A stretch of 64,000 nucleotides of DNA. It comes from Lachnotalea sp. AF33-28. GTDB lineage: Bacteria > Bacillota > Clostridia > Lachnospirales > Lachnospiraceae. The stretch spans positions 186,001-250,000 of the forward strand of contig NZ_QUEE01000007.1 in the NCBI RefSeq assembly GCF_003477885.1, read 5' to 3'. The translations under genes and the position numbers were made by a program. How positions within the stretch are numbered: position 1 is the stretch's first letter; each line of letters starts with the position of its first letter. The notes under the pieces are model-generated. The model saw nothing but the letters and a program-made list of their open reading frames with translations. It made no database searches and had not been told where the DNA came from. Positions 1-7,706 of this stretch are shown piece after piece.

Positions 1-351
1 TCCTTTATCTCCCTTTCCAAAGTGCTGGGCCCTGTAAAGGCGCTGCTGAAACCGGAAGGGGAGGTGGTGTGCCTGATCAAGCCGCAGTTTGAGGCGGGCC
101 GTGAAAAGGTCGGCAAGAAGGGCGTGGTGAGGGATAAGGCGGTTCATCTGGAAGTGATCCGGGCGGTGATCGGATACGCCTGTTCCATCGGCTATTCCGT
201 TAAAAACCTGGAGTTTTCCCCGATCAAGGGGCCGGAAGGCAATATTGAATATTTGCTGTACCTGAATAATAAGGAAGAAGACCCGTGTGTGCAGCCGCCG
301 GTGGCTCCGGATGAAATCGTGGAGCTGGCCCATGCCGCGCTGCAGGGATGA
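1..351 (+). CDS. tlyA: TlyA-family rRNA 2'-O-methyltransferase, C-terminal part
   Basis: Only the C-terminal ~116 residues are present; the gene enters from the left edge, reading frame 1. The sequence contains KPQFEAGREKVGKKGVVRD, characteristic of the FtsJ-like methyltransferase domain of TlyA/hemolysin-A proteins, which methylate ribose positions in 16S/23S rRNA. The S4 RNA-binding domain and SAM motif must lie outside the window. It is followed 13 bases later by nadK, the usual clostridial order (tlyA-nadK-argR-recN), so it is probably part of one operon. Family assignment is secure; the exact rRNA target is not visible. Confidence 0.85.
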   Translation, partial: SFISLSKVLGPVKALLKPEGEVVCLIKPQFEAGREKVGKKGVVRDKAVHLEVIRAVIGYACSIGYSVKNLEFSPIKGPEGNIEYLLYLNNKEEDPCVQPPVAPDEIVELAHAALQG

Positions 352-364
352 GGAATGCCCGCAG

Positions 365-1177
365 ATGAAATACTTTTATATAATAACGAACAGAGGAAAA
401 GATCCGGAGCTGAAGGTGACCGATGAGATTTCGGCATATCTGCGCACTCATGGCTGCCGGGTACAGACGGACGGGGAAATACAGACAAATACGGAATGCA
501 TAGTGGTGCTGGGTGGGGACGGGACGATGATACGGGCGGCCAGGGATTACGGCAAGCTGTCCATACCGATGATCGGCATCAATCTGGGGACGCTGGGATA
601 TCTGGCCGGTACGGACAGGGACGGCGTGCGCCCCACGCTGGATAAGCTGATGGCGGACCAGTACCTTCTGGACGATCGGATGATGTTAAAGGGCAAAGTA
701 TTCAAAAGCGGCGTATTCGCCGGCGAAGAGCTGGCTCTAAACGATATCGTGATCGCCCGGGGAGGTTCCATCAAGGTGATTCAGTTCAAGATCTATGTAA
801 ACGGCGAGTATTTAAACCAGTATACGGCGGACGGAATCATTGTGGCCACGCCCACCGGTTCCACCGCTTATAATCTGTCCGCGGGCGGACCCATTGTGGA
901 GCCGAACGCGGATATTGTGCTGATCACGCCGATCTCTCCCCATACGCTGAATAACCGGAGCATTGTGCTGTCGGCAAAAAACCATATTTCCGTGGAAATC
1001 GTGGTACCGGAGGGGAAAGAGGCGGCGGAGTGTTTTGCGGCTTTTGACGGAGGCGAGGAAGTGCCGCTAAATCCGAAGGATGTGATTGAAATCGACCGGT
1101 CCGATTACCGGACACGGATCTGTAAACTGAGCAGAGTCAGTTTCCTGGAAACCCTTAGAAATAAAATGTCGGAATAG
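365..1177 (+). CDS. nadK: NAD kinase
   Basis: 270-residue NAD(+) kinase, which phosphorylates NAD to NADP in the cytoplasm. GGDGT at residues 50-54 is the ATP/polyphosphate-binding motif. Further on are the family motifs ALNDIVIARGG and ADGIIVATPTGSTAYNLSAGG, the NAD-binding core. The open frame extends further upstream, but the ATG at 365 (MKYFYIITNRG) gives the normal family start and lies just after the tlyA stop; a GAGG about 11 bases upstream can serve as the ribosome site. It sits between tlyA and argR as in most Clostridia. No odd features. Confidence 0.95.
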   Translation: MKYFYIITNRGKDPELKVTDEISAYLRTHGCRVQTDGEIQTNTECIVVLGGDGTMIRAARDYGKLSIPMIGINLGTLGYLAGTDRDGVRPTLDKLMADQYLLDDRMMLKGKVFKSGVFAGEELALNDIVIARGGSIKVIQFKIYVNGEYLNQYTADGIIVATPTGSTAYNLSAGGPIVEPNADIVLITPISPHTLNNRSIVLSAKNHISVEIVVPEGKEAAECFAAFDGGEEVPLNPKDVIEIDRSDYRTRICKLSRVSFLETLRNKMSE

Positions 1178-1195
1178 CGCGCTAGGAGGAGTAGA

Positions 1196-1648
1196 ATGAA
1201 AATCGAACGGCACAGCAAAATTGTGGAATTGATTGGGAAATACGAGATTGAGACCCAGGAGGAACTGGCCGACAGGCTCAACGAGGCAGGGTTTAACGTG
1301 ACGCAGGCCACGGTATCCAGGGATATACGGGAGCTGAAGCTATCCAAAATTCCGGGGGAGAACGGCCGGCAGAAATACAGTGTCTTAAAAAAGATCGGCG
1401 ACATCCCGGGTGAGAAGTATGTCCGCATCTTAAAGGACGGATTTGCGAACATGGATATGGCGCAGAACATACTGGTGATTAAAACGGTTTCTGGAATGGC
1501 TATGGCGGTGGCCGCCGCGCTGGACGCGCTGCATTTCGATGAGATAGTCGGATGTATTGCCGGTGATGATACGATCATGTGTGCGGTCCGGACTGTGGAT
1601 GACACAATACTTCTGATGGATAAGATCAGGAAACTTGTGACAAAGTAA
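1196..1648 (+). CDS. argR: Arginine repressor ArgR/AhrC
   Basis: 150-residue arginine-responsive transcription regulator. The N-terminal winged helix (about 1-70) has the TQATVSRDIRELKL recognition region. The C-terminal oligomerisation and arginine-binding domain (about 80-150) carries the GDDTIMCA segment typical of ArgR. A strong ribosome site (AGGAGGAG) precedes the ATG. It lies between nadK and recN, the standard Firmicute arrangement. It probably represses arginine biosynthesis genes elsewhere; none is in this window. Confidence 0.95.
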   Translation: MKIERHSKIVELIGKYEIETQEELADRLNEAGFNVTQATVSRDIRELKLSKIPGENGRQKYSVLKKIGDIPGEKYVRILKDGFANMDMAQNILVIKTVSGMAMAVAAALDALHFDEIVGCIAGDDTIMCAVRTVDDTILLMDKIRKLVTK

Positions 1649-1665
1649 GGAGTGGGGGTGAGTGT

Positions 1666-3348
1666 TTGCTTACGAATCTGCACGTAAAAAATTTTGCTCT
1701 GATTGATGAGATCGATGTGGCCTTTGAGCCGGGACTCAACATACTGACCGGTGAGACCGGCGCGGGAAAATCCATCATTATCGATTCGGTCAATATCGCC
1801 CTGGGGGGCAAAGTCCCCGCGGGGATTATCCGCCGCGGCGCTGAATATGCTTATATTGAACTGATATTTACCGTGGAGGATAAGGATAAGCTTATGGCTC
1901 TTAAGGCCATGGATATCATTCCGGAGGATAACATGCTGATACTGACCAAAAAGATCATGAATGGCCGCAGCATCAGCAAAATTAACGATGAGACCGTCAC
2001 CGCTTCAAAAATCAAACAGGTTACCAGTCTTTTGATTGATATTCATGGGCAGCATGAGCATCAGTCTCTCTTATACAAATCCAAACATCTGGAGATTCTG
2101 GATGCTTTTGCAAAACCCCATATCGCACAACTGAAAAAAGAGATCCAGGTTCATTATCAGGCCTATGTGGAATGCAGGGAAAAGCTGTCTGGATTCACCA
2201 TGGATGAGGAAAAACGGCTGCGGGAACTGGATTTTACCAGATTTGAGATCAATGAGATAGAAGCGGCGTCCTTAAAAAGCGGGGAGGAAGAGGAACTGGA
2301 AGGTATCTACCGAAGAATTTCCAACTCCAGGAAGATCGGGGAAACTCTGGGTGCGGTCATGGCTGAAATTGGCTATGAAGACGATGCGGCGGCCGGGGAG
2401 CGCATGGCGAGAGCAGTCCGTGAGCTGCAGACTATATCCGGGCTGGATAAAAAGCTTGAGGAAATACATAGCGCGCTTTTGGATCTGGAGTCCCTGCTAA
2501 GTGATGTAAACCGCAGCATGGCCGATTATATGGATAATATGAGCTTTGATGAGGAAACCTATAAAGAAGTAACCGGGCGGCTGGATCTGATCCGTAACCT
2601 GCAGGCAAAATACGGCGGTTCCTATGAGAAAATTATGGAATATCTGGATGAGAAATACCGTAGGCTGGCAGAGCTGGAAAATTACGAAGAAAACCGCCGG
2701 CAGACGCAGCAGGATCTGAAAAAACAGGAAGAAAGCCTGGATAAACTGTGCGCAGAACTGTCCGGAATCCGTAAAGAAGAGGCGAAAAAACTCTGCATCA
2801 GCATCACGAAAGCACTGAAGGATCTCAATTTCCTGGATGTGCGTTTTTCCATGCAGTTCTCGCCCCTGGGCCATTACAGCAAAAACGGATACGATGAAGC
2901 GGAATTTTTAATATCCACCAATCCGGGTGAGGAGCTGGCGCCTCTCGGCAAGGTTGCCTCGGGCGGTGAGCTCTCCCGCATCATGCTGGCCATGAAAACT
3001 GTGCTGGCGGATACGGATGATATACCGACCCTTATTTTCGATGAGATCGATACGGGCATCAGCGGTAGAACCGCACAAAAGGTTTCTGAAAAGTTAAGCA
3101 TAATTGGAAGAAAACATCAGGTGCTCTGCATCACCCACCTTCCTCAGATCGCCGCCATGGCCGACCATCATTTTCTGATTGAAAAAGGTATAAAAGGCGA
3201 TAAAGTGACCACCTCTATCCAAATGCTGGACAGCCATGATACGGTTCGGGAGCTGGCCAGGCTGCTGGGCGGAGCCGCGATCACGGATACCGTCTTAAAA
3301 AGTGCTGAGGAAATGAAAGAATTGGCAGAGAAAACGAAAACTACCTAG
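1666..3348 (+). CDS. recN: DNA repair protein RecN
   Basis: 560-residue SMC-like ATPase of double-strand break repair. The Walker A GETGAGKS is at residues 29-36. There is a long coiled-coil centre, then the ABC signature region ASGGELSRIMLAMK and Walker B TLIFDEIDTGISG near the C-terminus, followed by THLPQIAAMADHH. The gene starts with TTG at 1666, giving the canonical LTNLHVKNFALID beginning; no in-frame ATG fits better. AAGGAG lies somewhat far upstream, at the argR stop. The full family length is present. Confidence 0.95.
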   Translation: MLTNLHVKNFALIDEIDVAFEPGLNILTGETGAGKSIIIDSVNIALGGKVPAGIIRRGAEYAYIELIFTVEDKDKLMALKAMDIIPEDNMLILTKKIMNGRSISKINDETVTASKIKQVTSLLIDIHGQHEHQSLLYKSKHLEILDAFAKPHIAQLKKEIQVHYQAYVECREKLSGFTMDEEKRLRELDFTRFEINEIEAASLKSGEEEELEGIYRRISNSRKIGETLGAVMAEIGYEDDAAAGERMARAVRELQTISGLDKKLEEIHSALLDLESLLSDVNRSMADYMDNMSFDEETYKEVTGRLDLIRNLQAKYGGSYEKIMEYLDEKYRRLAELENYEENRRQTQQDLKKQEESLDKLCAELSGIRKEEAKKLCISITKALKDLNFLDVRFSMQFSPLGHYSKNGYDEAEFLISTNPGEELAPLGKVASGGELSRIMLAMKTVLADTDDIPTLIFDEIDTGISGRTAQKVSEKLSIIGRKHQVLCITHLPQIAAMADHHFLIEKGIKGDKVTTSIQMLDSHDTVRELARLLGGAAITDTVLKSAEEMKELAEKTKTT

Positions 3349-3374
3349 TGTGATTTTTGCACAACTCCACATAC

Positions 3375-3412
3375 TAAGAGCGGATTGCAGGAAACTGTAC
3401 TCCGCTTTTTCT
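3375..3412 (+). terminator. Intrinsic terminator after recN
   Basis: AGCGGA and TCCGCT form the outer stem, CAG/CTG an inner stem, followed by TTTTTCTT. It lies between recN and spoIVB and would separate the two transcription units. Confidence 0.6.
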
Positions 3413-3450
3413 TGTTCAATAGGAAAATGCAGTATGTTTGGAGGCGCACT

Positions 3451-4728
3451 ATGAAGAGCAGACGTGAAAAATACCGCCGTTTTTTAAAAGTAGTTCTGGG
3501 AGCCACCCTGGTTTTCAGTTTGTTTTATTCTCATTATTATCTTGAAACCATGATACCGAACCGCATCCATGTGGTGGTGGATGAGGAGGGTACCTTTAAT
3601 TTCCGTCTGCCTGTAGGAGGAACATTAAAAAGCGACAGCGAGGAAGTGCTGCTGGGTGCCAGTTCCAATATTCCGCGGGATCAGATCGATCTGACGCTGA
3701 ATGAGAACTTCAATGTATACTCCGGGTCTCTGGGATCGTACACGTTAAGCTTAAAGCTGTTTGGGATTTTTGATTTTAAAGATATCAATGTGGACGTGGT
3801 GGAGCAGAAATATGTGACGCCCGGCGGCATGCCCATCGGCATTTATCTGAAAACCGACGGCATCATGGCCATCGGCACAGGGAAGGTCACCGACTTAAAC
3901 GGGGACAGCCAGGACCCGGCCTATGGGATCATAAAATCGGGCGATTACATCGTCAGCGCGGACGGCACAGCGCTGGAGGAAAAAGAGGATTTAATCCGGG
4001 CCGTGTCGGGCTGCGGCGGAGAGGATGTCGTGCTGACGATACGCAGAGATGAAAATCTGATGGATGTGAAAATCAAGCCGGTATGCACAGGAGAAGACGA
4101 CTATAAGATCGGCGTTTGGGTGAGAGATGACACTCACGGTATTGGCACGCTGACCTTTATGGATGAAGACGGAGGATTCGGCGCGCTGGGCCACGGCATC
4201 AGTGACTCCGACACCGGGCAGGTGATAGAGATCGAAGACGGCCTTCTCTACAGGGCGCAGATCCACTCCATCATCAAAGGAACCATAGGATCGCCGGGGT
4301 CCATGGCAGGCTCCATCGATTACAGTCCTGACGCGCTGCTCGGTGAGATAAAAGGCAATACGGATACGGGAGTGTACGGAAAAGGCAGCCAGAACCTCAA
4401 AGATGCTTTAAGCTCCAACGTTATCCCCATCGGCTACAGCCAGGACGTAAAGCTGGGAGACGCATCCATACTGTGCTGCGTGGACGGACAGATCCGTGAA
4501 TATGGGATACAGATTATCCGCCTGGATTCGCCCAATAAAAAGACCAAGAGCATGGTGATCGAGGTAACAGATGAGAGGCTCAAAGAGATCACCGGAGGCA
4601 TCGTCCAGGGTATGAGCGGCAGCCCGATCATCCAGAACGGGAAACTCATCGGAGCAGTAACCCATGTATTTGTCCAGGACTCCACCAGAGGATATGGAAT
4701 CTTTATCGAAAATATGATGGAGCATTAA
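3451..4728 (+). CDS. spoIVB: SpoIVB stage IV sporulation serine peptidase (S55)
   Basis: 425-residue forespore-secreted serine protease that triggers sigma-K activation across the spore membranes. An N-terminal membrane segment (about residues 15-30, VVLGATLVFSLFYSH) is followed by a PDZ domain containing AYGIIKSGDYIVSADG. The S55 catalytic domain has GALGHGISD (catalytic His region) and VQGMSGSPIIQNG (catalytic Ser). The ATG at 3451, preceded by TGGAGG, is preferred over the in-frame codon at 3385 because it gives the normal short cytoplasmic head. spoIVB followed by spo0A is the conserved order, but here they are 3 kb apart because of inserted DNA. Confidence 0.95.
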   Translation: MKSRREKYRRFLKVVLGATLVFSLFYSHYYLETMIPNRIHVVVDEEGTFNFRLPVGGTLKSDSEEVLLGASSNIPRDQIDLTLNENFNVYSGSLGSYTLSLKLFGIFDFKDINVDVVEQKYVTPGGMPIGIYLKTDGIMAIGTGKVTDLNGDSQDPAYGIIKSGDYIVSADGTALEEKEDLIRAVSGCGGEDVVLTIRRDENLMDVKIKPVCTGEDDYKIGVWVRDDTHGIGTLTFMDEDGGFGALGHGISDSDTGQVIEIEDGLLYRAQIHSIIKGTIGSPGSMAGSIDYSPDALLGEIKGNTDTGVYGKGSQNLKDALSSNVIPIGYSQDVKLGDASILCCVDGQIREYGIQIIRLDSPNKKTKSMVIEVTDERLKEITGGIVQGMSGSPIIQNGKLIGAVTHVFVQDSTRGYGIFIENMMEH

Positions 4729-4747
4729 GCCCGGGGAGGACAGGAGT

Positions 4748-4791
4748 AAAAAAGGATGCGAAGCAAGCTTGCTTGTAAGAGCATCCTTTTT
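4748..4791 (+). terminator. Intrinsic terminator after spoIVB
   Basis: AAAAAAGGATGC pairs with GCATCCTTTTT around an AGCAAGCTTGCTT loop; the U-run follows directly. Confidence 0.8.
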
Positions 4792-5095
4792 GCGAGTGGA
4801 CTATGCGGCGAAAGCGTTTCAACCGATGGTGCGCGGAGCGGGCCAGCGGTTGTCGCCCGGACGGGGGCACGATGTAAGCCTGCCAGGACAATAGTTTAAA
4901 ACGAATAGTCAATGCTCAATCAAATAAAGAATTTTCTTTGCAATCGCAAACATTATCGCCCGATATAAAGAATGATGTTGGGGTCAAATAGACCGCATAT
5001 AGTACTTTGAAAATTTCGCTTTGAAAATTTCACACAAACCTGGCTGGATGTTACCCACTGTCTTTGGTATAATATCAGGAAAGGAGGACAGCATA
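4792..5095. other. Gene-free stretch at the start of inserted DNA
   Basis: No supportable gene. It contains a direct repeat of CTTTGAAAATTTC at 5005-5017 and 5019-5031, and what looks like the natural leader of an IS1182-type transposase (TATAAT-like at about 5070 and AAAGGAGG at about 5081). This is the left part of the accessory DNA between spoIVB and spo0A. Confidence 0.5.
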
Positions 5096-5485
5096 ATGGC
5101 TTTTAAAACAAATGATTCACAACAGTATTCGTTAACTGACAGCATGAATAATCTTACATCCAGAGAATTAAAGGCTCTTGAAAAATCCTGGGCAAAAGTT
5201 TTTGCAGAAGAGATCTTCCCGGCAATTGCAGACCGGATCTAAGTGATTTTGGAAGATGCGGATAAACTGCTTATATCATGTGGCCAGGAGTATGTCACAG
5301 AGTATCAACTGCTTGTAAGATGTCTTTCAGAGCAGACTATTGTGGAAGATGCCATTCGCCGTCTCAAAATAAAAGAGGATGGCGGAATGGATTCTTCTGT
5401 TCTGCAAAACCCTTCCGATCCGGATGCCACGTTCCGCGAAAAAGCAGGAAGGCTTCTATGCCGGATGCGAATGGCCGCCGCTTGA
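5096..5485 (+). pseudogene. IS1182-family transposase, internally deleted remnant
   Basis: The first 48 codons (MAFKTNDSQQYSLTDSMNNL..) match the typical N-terminus of clostridial IS1182 transposases. A TAA at about 5240 is followed in the same frame by DADKLLISCGQEY and QLLVRCLSEQTIVEDAIRRL, segments that normally lie about 200 residues further into that protein. The middle and all of the C-terminal catalytic part are missing, so this is an internal deletion plus 3' loss, and it is not functional. Family assignment is from recognition of these conserved strings and is fairly secure. A good ribosome site, GGAGG, still precedes the ATG. Confidence 0.8.
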
Positions 5486-5678
5486 CAAAGCGATTGGGGT
5501 GAATATGCTGGATATGGCAAATTAGCAATAAATTGCCCTAAAGATTCATAGGGGGGTATTGACAAAAATGTTTCCTCTATACGAAAAGTATAATTTCAAA
5601 ACAAACTTGCGAAGAACGAGGGTGTGCCGAATGGTGCGCCTTTCGTTTTTTAGCAAGGGGACGACTTTACGTAATCAC

Positions 5679-5711
5679 TTTCAAAAAATGAAAATATTTA
5701 CGTTTTTGAAA
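5679..5711. promoter_or_regulatory. Inverted repeat, upstream member of a pair flanking a promoter
   Basis: TTTCAAAAA at 5679-5687 and TTTTTGAAA at 5703-5711 form a 9-bp dyad just upstream of the promoter at 5720-5748. A near-copy lies downstream at 5765-5797. It may be an operator or cruciform; the binding protein is unknown. Confidence 0.5.
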
Positions 5712-5719
5712 TCAGCATC

Positions 5720-5748
5720 TTGCATATACTATTTTTTGACTGTATAAT
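5720..5748 (+). promoter_or_regulatory. Sigma-A type promoter of the DUF4143 ATPase gene
   Basis: TTGCAT, 17-base spacer, TATAAT. It lies about 60 bases before the ATG of the ATPase gene, between two similar inverted repeats. Confidence 0.75.
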
Positions 5749-5764
5749 ATAAACGGAAGTTCTA

Positions 5765-5797
5765 TTTCAAAAATTAAAAAAATTTCGACTTTTGAAA
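5765..5797. promoter_or_regulatory. Inverted repeat, downstream member of the pair
   Basis: TTTCAAAAA at 5765-5773 and TTTTGAAA at 5790-5797, overlapping the region just before the ribosome site of the ATPase gene. It matches the 5679-5711 dyad in half-sites and similar spacing. Confidence 0.5.
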
Positions 5798-5809
5798 GTG
5801 GGTGGATAC

Positions 5810-7006
5810 ATGAAAACGATTGTAAGAAGTAATTACCTCGATAGAATGATTGAGTTGAATGGTACACCGGACATCAAGATCATTACCGGCATCCGTCGTT
5901 CCGGGAAGTCCAAGCTGATGCAGGCATATATAGACTATCTGCAAGTAAATCAGGAGAATATCAACATTATCTTCATTGACTTCATGGATTTGGAGTTTGA
6001 AGAAATGAAAGAATATCATGCACTTCATTCTTATGTAGAGCAACACTATGTGGCAGACAAAAATAATTACCTCTTTGTTGACGAGGTTCAGATGTGTCCC
6101 AAATTTGAGTTGGCGATCAATAGTCTTTATTCCAAAGGAAAGTACGATATCTATGTGACTGGTTCAAATGCTTTTCTACTGAGTGCTGATTTGGCAACCC
6201 TATTTACGGGGCGATATATTGAAATTCATGTGTTCCCGTTCAGTTTTAAGGAATACTCTCAATATTACGATGGTGTCACCGACAAGGATAAGCTATTTGA
6301 TGAATATTCTTTCAAAGGCGGTCTTGCAGGTTCCTATGCATATTCTAATGACAGGGATAGGATCACTTATATCAAAGAAGTCTATGAGACGATCGTTACA
6401 AGGGATCTGGTACAAAAATATACCTTGACGGATACAACGGTTTTACAAAGATTGAGCGAGTTTCTAATGGATAATATCAGTAATCTGACTTCTCCGAATA
6501 AAGTCAGTCAGCTTCTGAAGGCAAACGATGTGGCTACAAGCCATGTTACCGTGGGCAAATACATCAAGTATCTGTGCAATGCTTTCGTTTTTTATGATAT
6601 TAAGCGATATGACATCCGAGGCAAAAAGTATTTGGAAAGTTCGGAGAAATTCTATCTATGTGATACCGGAATTCGTTATGCTATTTTGGGCAGTCGAAAC
6701 ATGGATTACGGCAGAGTTTATGAAAACATGGTCTGTATTGAACTTATGCGTCGAGGTTATGATGTTTATGTTGGAAAGCTATATCAAAAAGAAATCGACT
6801 TTGTAGCCCAAAAGGGCAGCGAGAAAATTTATATTCAGGTCAGTGACAATATTTCCGGACAGGAGACATTTGAAAGAGAGGTTTCATCGCTACTACAAAT
6901 TCGGGATGCGTACCCTAAAATGATCATAGCACGAACCAGACATCCCAAATACAGCTATGAAGGTATTGAGATTCACGACATTGCAGATTGGCTGTTGCAG
7001 AAATAG
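5810..7006 (+). CDS. AAA ATPase with DUF4143 domain
   Basis: 398 residues. The N-terminal AAA_14-type ATPase has Walker A GIRRSGKSKL at about residues 27-36, Walker B YLFVDEVQM, and sensor-like YVTGSNAFLLS. The C-terminal half matches the DUF4143 domain, with a PD-(D/E)XK-like EIDFVAQKG segment. These proteins are widespread and often mobile in anaerobes; their function is unknown, with roles in defence or plasmid/element biology only suggested. The ATG at 5810, after AGTGGGTGG, is chosen over the in-frame TTG at 5792. It has its own strong promoter and is lower in G+C than its neighbours, which fits acquisition within the spoIVB-spo0A insertion. Confidence 0.85.
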   Translation: MKTIVRSNYLDRMIELNGTPDIKIITGIRRSGKSKLMQAYIDYLQVNQENINIIFIDFMDLEFEEMKEYHALHSYVEQHYVADKNNYLFVDEVQMCPKFELAINSLYSKGKYDIYVTGSNAFLLSADLATLFTGRYIEIHVFPFSFKEYSQYYDGVTDKDKLFDEYSFKGGLAGSYAYSNDRDRITYIKEVYETIVTRDLVQKYTLTDTTVLQRLSEFLMDNISNLTSPNKVSQLLKANDVATSHVTVGKYIKYLCNAFVFYDIKRYDIRGKKYLESSEKFYLCDTGIRYAILGSRNMDYGRVYENMVCIELMRRGYDVYVGKLYQKEIDFVAQKGSEKIYIQVSDNISGQETFEREVSSLLQIRDAYPKMIIARTRHPKYSYEGIEIHDIADWLLQK

Positions 7007-7187
7007 AATTTTGAAGCTTAAAGCAGAATTGATGTGTTAAAAATATAAACAATTACGGATTGAATATAGCAGTTTTAGACTTCGGTTTAGGGCTGCTTAT
7101 TTTATGAAAGGAACTGATGGAGAAATAATCATTGATAACTATCCATGATTTCCTAAAATTCAAGTCTTTTGAAGATCGCATCAAATG
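7007..7187. other. A+T-rich gene-free stretch
   Basis: No supportable gene, promoter or terminator. It joins the DUF4143 gene to the duplicated spoIVB end. Confidence 0.4.
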
Positions 7188-7253
7188 ACCTATGTATTTG
7201 TCCGAGACTCCACCAGAGGCTATGGAATCTTTATCGAAAACATTATGGAGCAT
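7188..7253 (+). pseudogene. Duplicate fragment of the spoIVB 3' end
   Basis: 66 bases that align without gaps to spoIVB 4660-4725 with 6 mismatches (about 91%). They encode TYVFVRDSTRGYGIFIENIM.., the last 22 residues of SpoIVB with three substitutions. The stop codon is not shared, and the frame runs on to a TGA at 7356. No start or ribosome site is apparent, so this is a relic. It marks the right side of the DNA inserted between spoIVB and spo0A. Confidence 0.85.
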
Positions 7254-7315
7254 CGACCCCTCGAACAGCAGACGGATAGAGGGGTAGAACGGACTTATAA
7301 ACTGCCAATAAAGCA

Positions 7316-7464
7316 GCACATGACAGGGCAGAGTACGGTCCTCATTGGGATCCCTTGATGCCCGCCGGTTCTTACGCTGCGTAGTTTGCAGCGTTAGAAC
7401 CGCTGCGCGCATCACGGAGCGAGAGCGTGTCCCAATGAGGACCGTACTCTGCCCTGTCATGTGC
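7316..7464. repeat. 149-bp palindromic element with 35-bp perfect inverted repeats
   Basis: 7316-7350 is the exact reverse complement of 7430-7464. The 79-base interior contains another hairpin, GGTTCTTACGCTGC against GCAGCGTTAGAACC (one mismatch), flanked by GATGC/GCATC. It could extrude as a cruciform or be the relic of a palindromic mobile element. It has no coding capacity. Confidence 0.85.
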
Positions 7465-7517
7465 GGGAACATCGCGGCGGCATATAGAGTTCGTCTGCCA
7501 ACTTTTCTATTGCGAAT

Positions 7518-7524
7518 TTCGACA
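7518..7524 (-). promoter_or_regulatory. Candidate 0A box upstream of spo0A
   Basis: TTCGACA, i.e. TGTCGAA on the minus strand, is the consensus Spo0A-binding heptamer. It lies 105 bases upstream of the spo0A -35 hexamer. Confidence 0.5.
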
Positions 7525-7603
7525 AAATCATCGCCGTCTTCTCTATCAAATGAATCAAAACTCCGCCCTGAAACCTTAAAAACTTTTATGAAGTGTAATA
7601 ATC

Positions 7604-7610
7604 TGTCGAT
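7604..7610 (+). promoter_or_regulatory. Candidate 0A box, one mismatch
   Basis: TGTCGAT, one base from the 0A consensus TGTCGAA, 19 bases upstream of the spo0A -35. It would allow Spo0A autoregulation. Confidence 0.4.
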
Positions 7611-7628
7611 TGCTGCGTTTCTATTGCG

Positions 7629-7657
7629 TTGCATGGTCTGATTTCAGTCTATATAAT
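7629..7657 (+). promoter_or_regulatory. Vegetative-type promoter of spo0A
   Basis: TTGCAT, 17-base spacer, TATAAT, about 50 bases upstream of the spo0A start codon. Confidence 0.75.
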
Positions 7658-7706
7658 TATTATATTTTCATAAAAAATTTATAATTTGACTCAGAGGAGG
7701 AGTAGT

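Noticed and set aside
7053..7634. Minus-strand open frame of 193 codons upstream of spo0A
   Set aside because: It runs across the palindrome and antisense to the spoIVB fragment; its similarity to the antisense of spoIVB is explained by the duplication.
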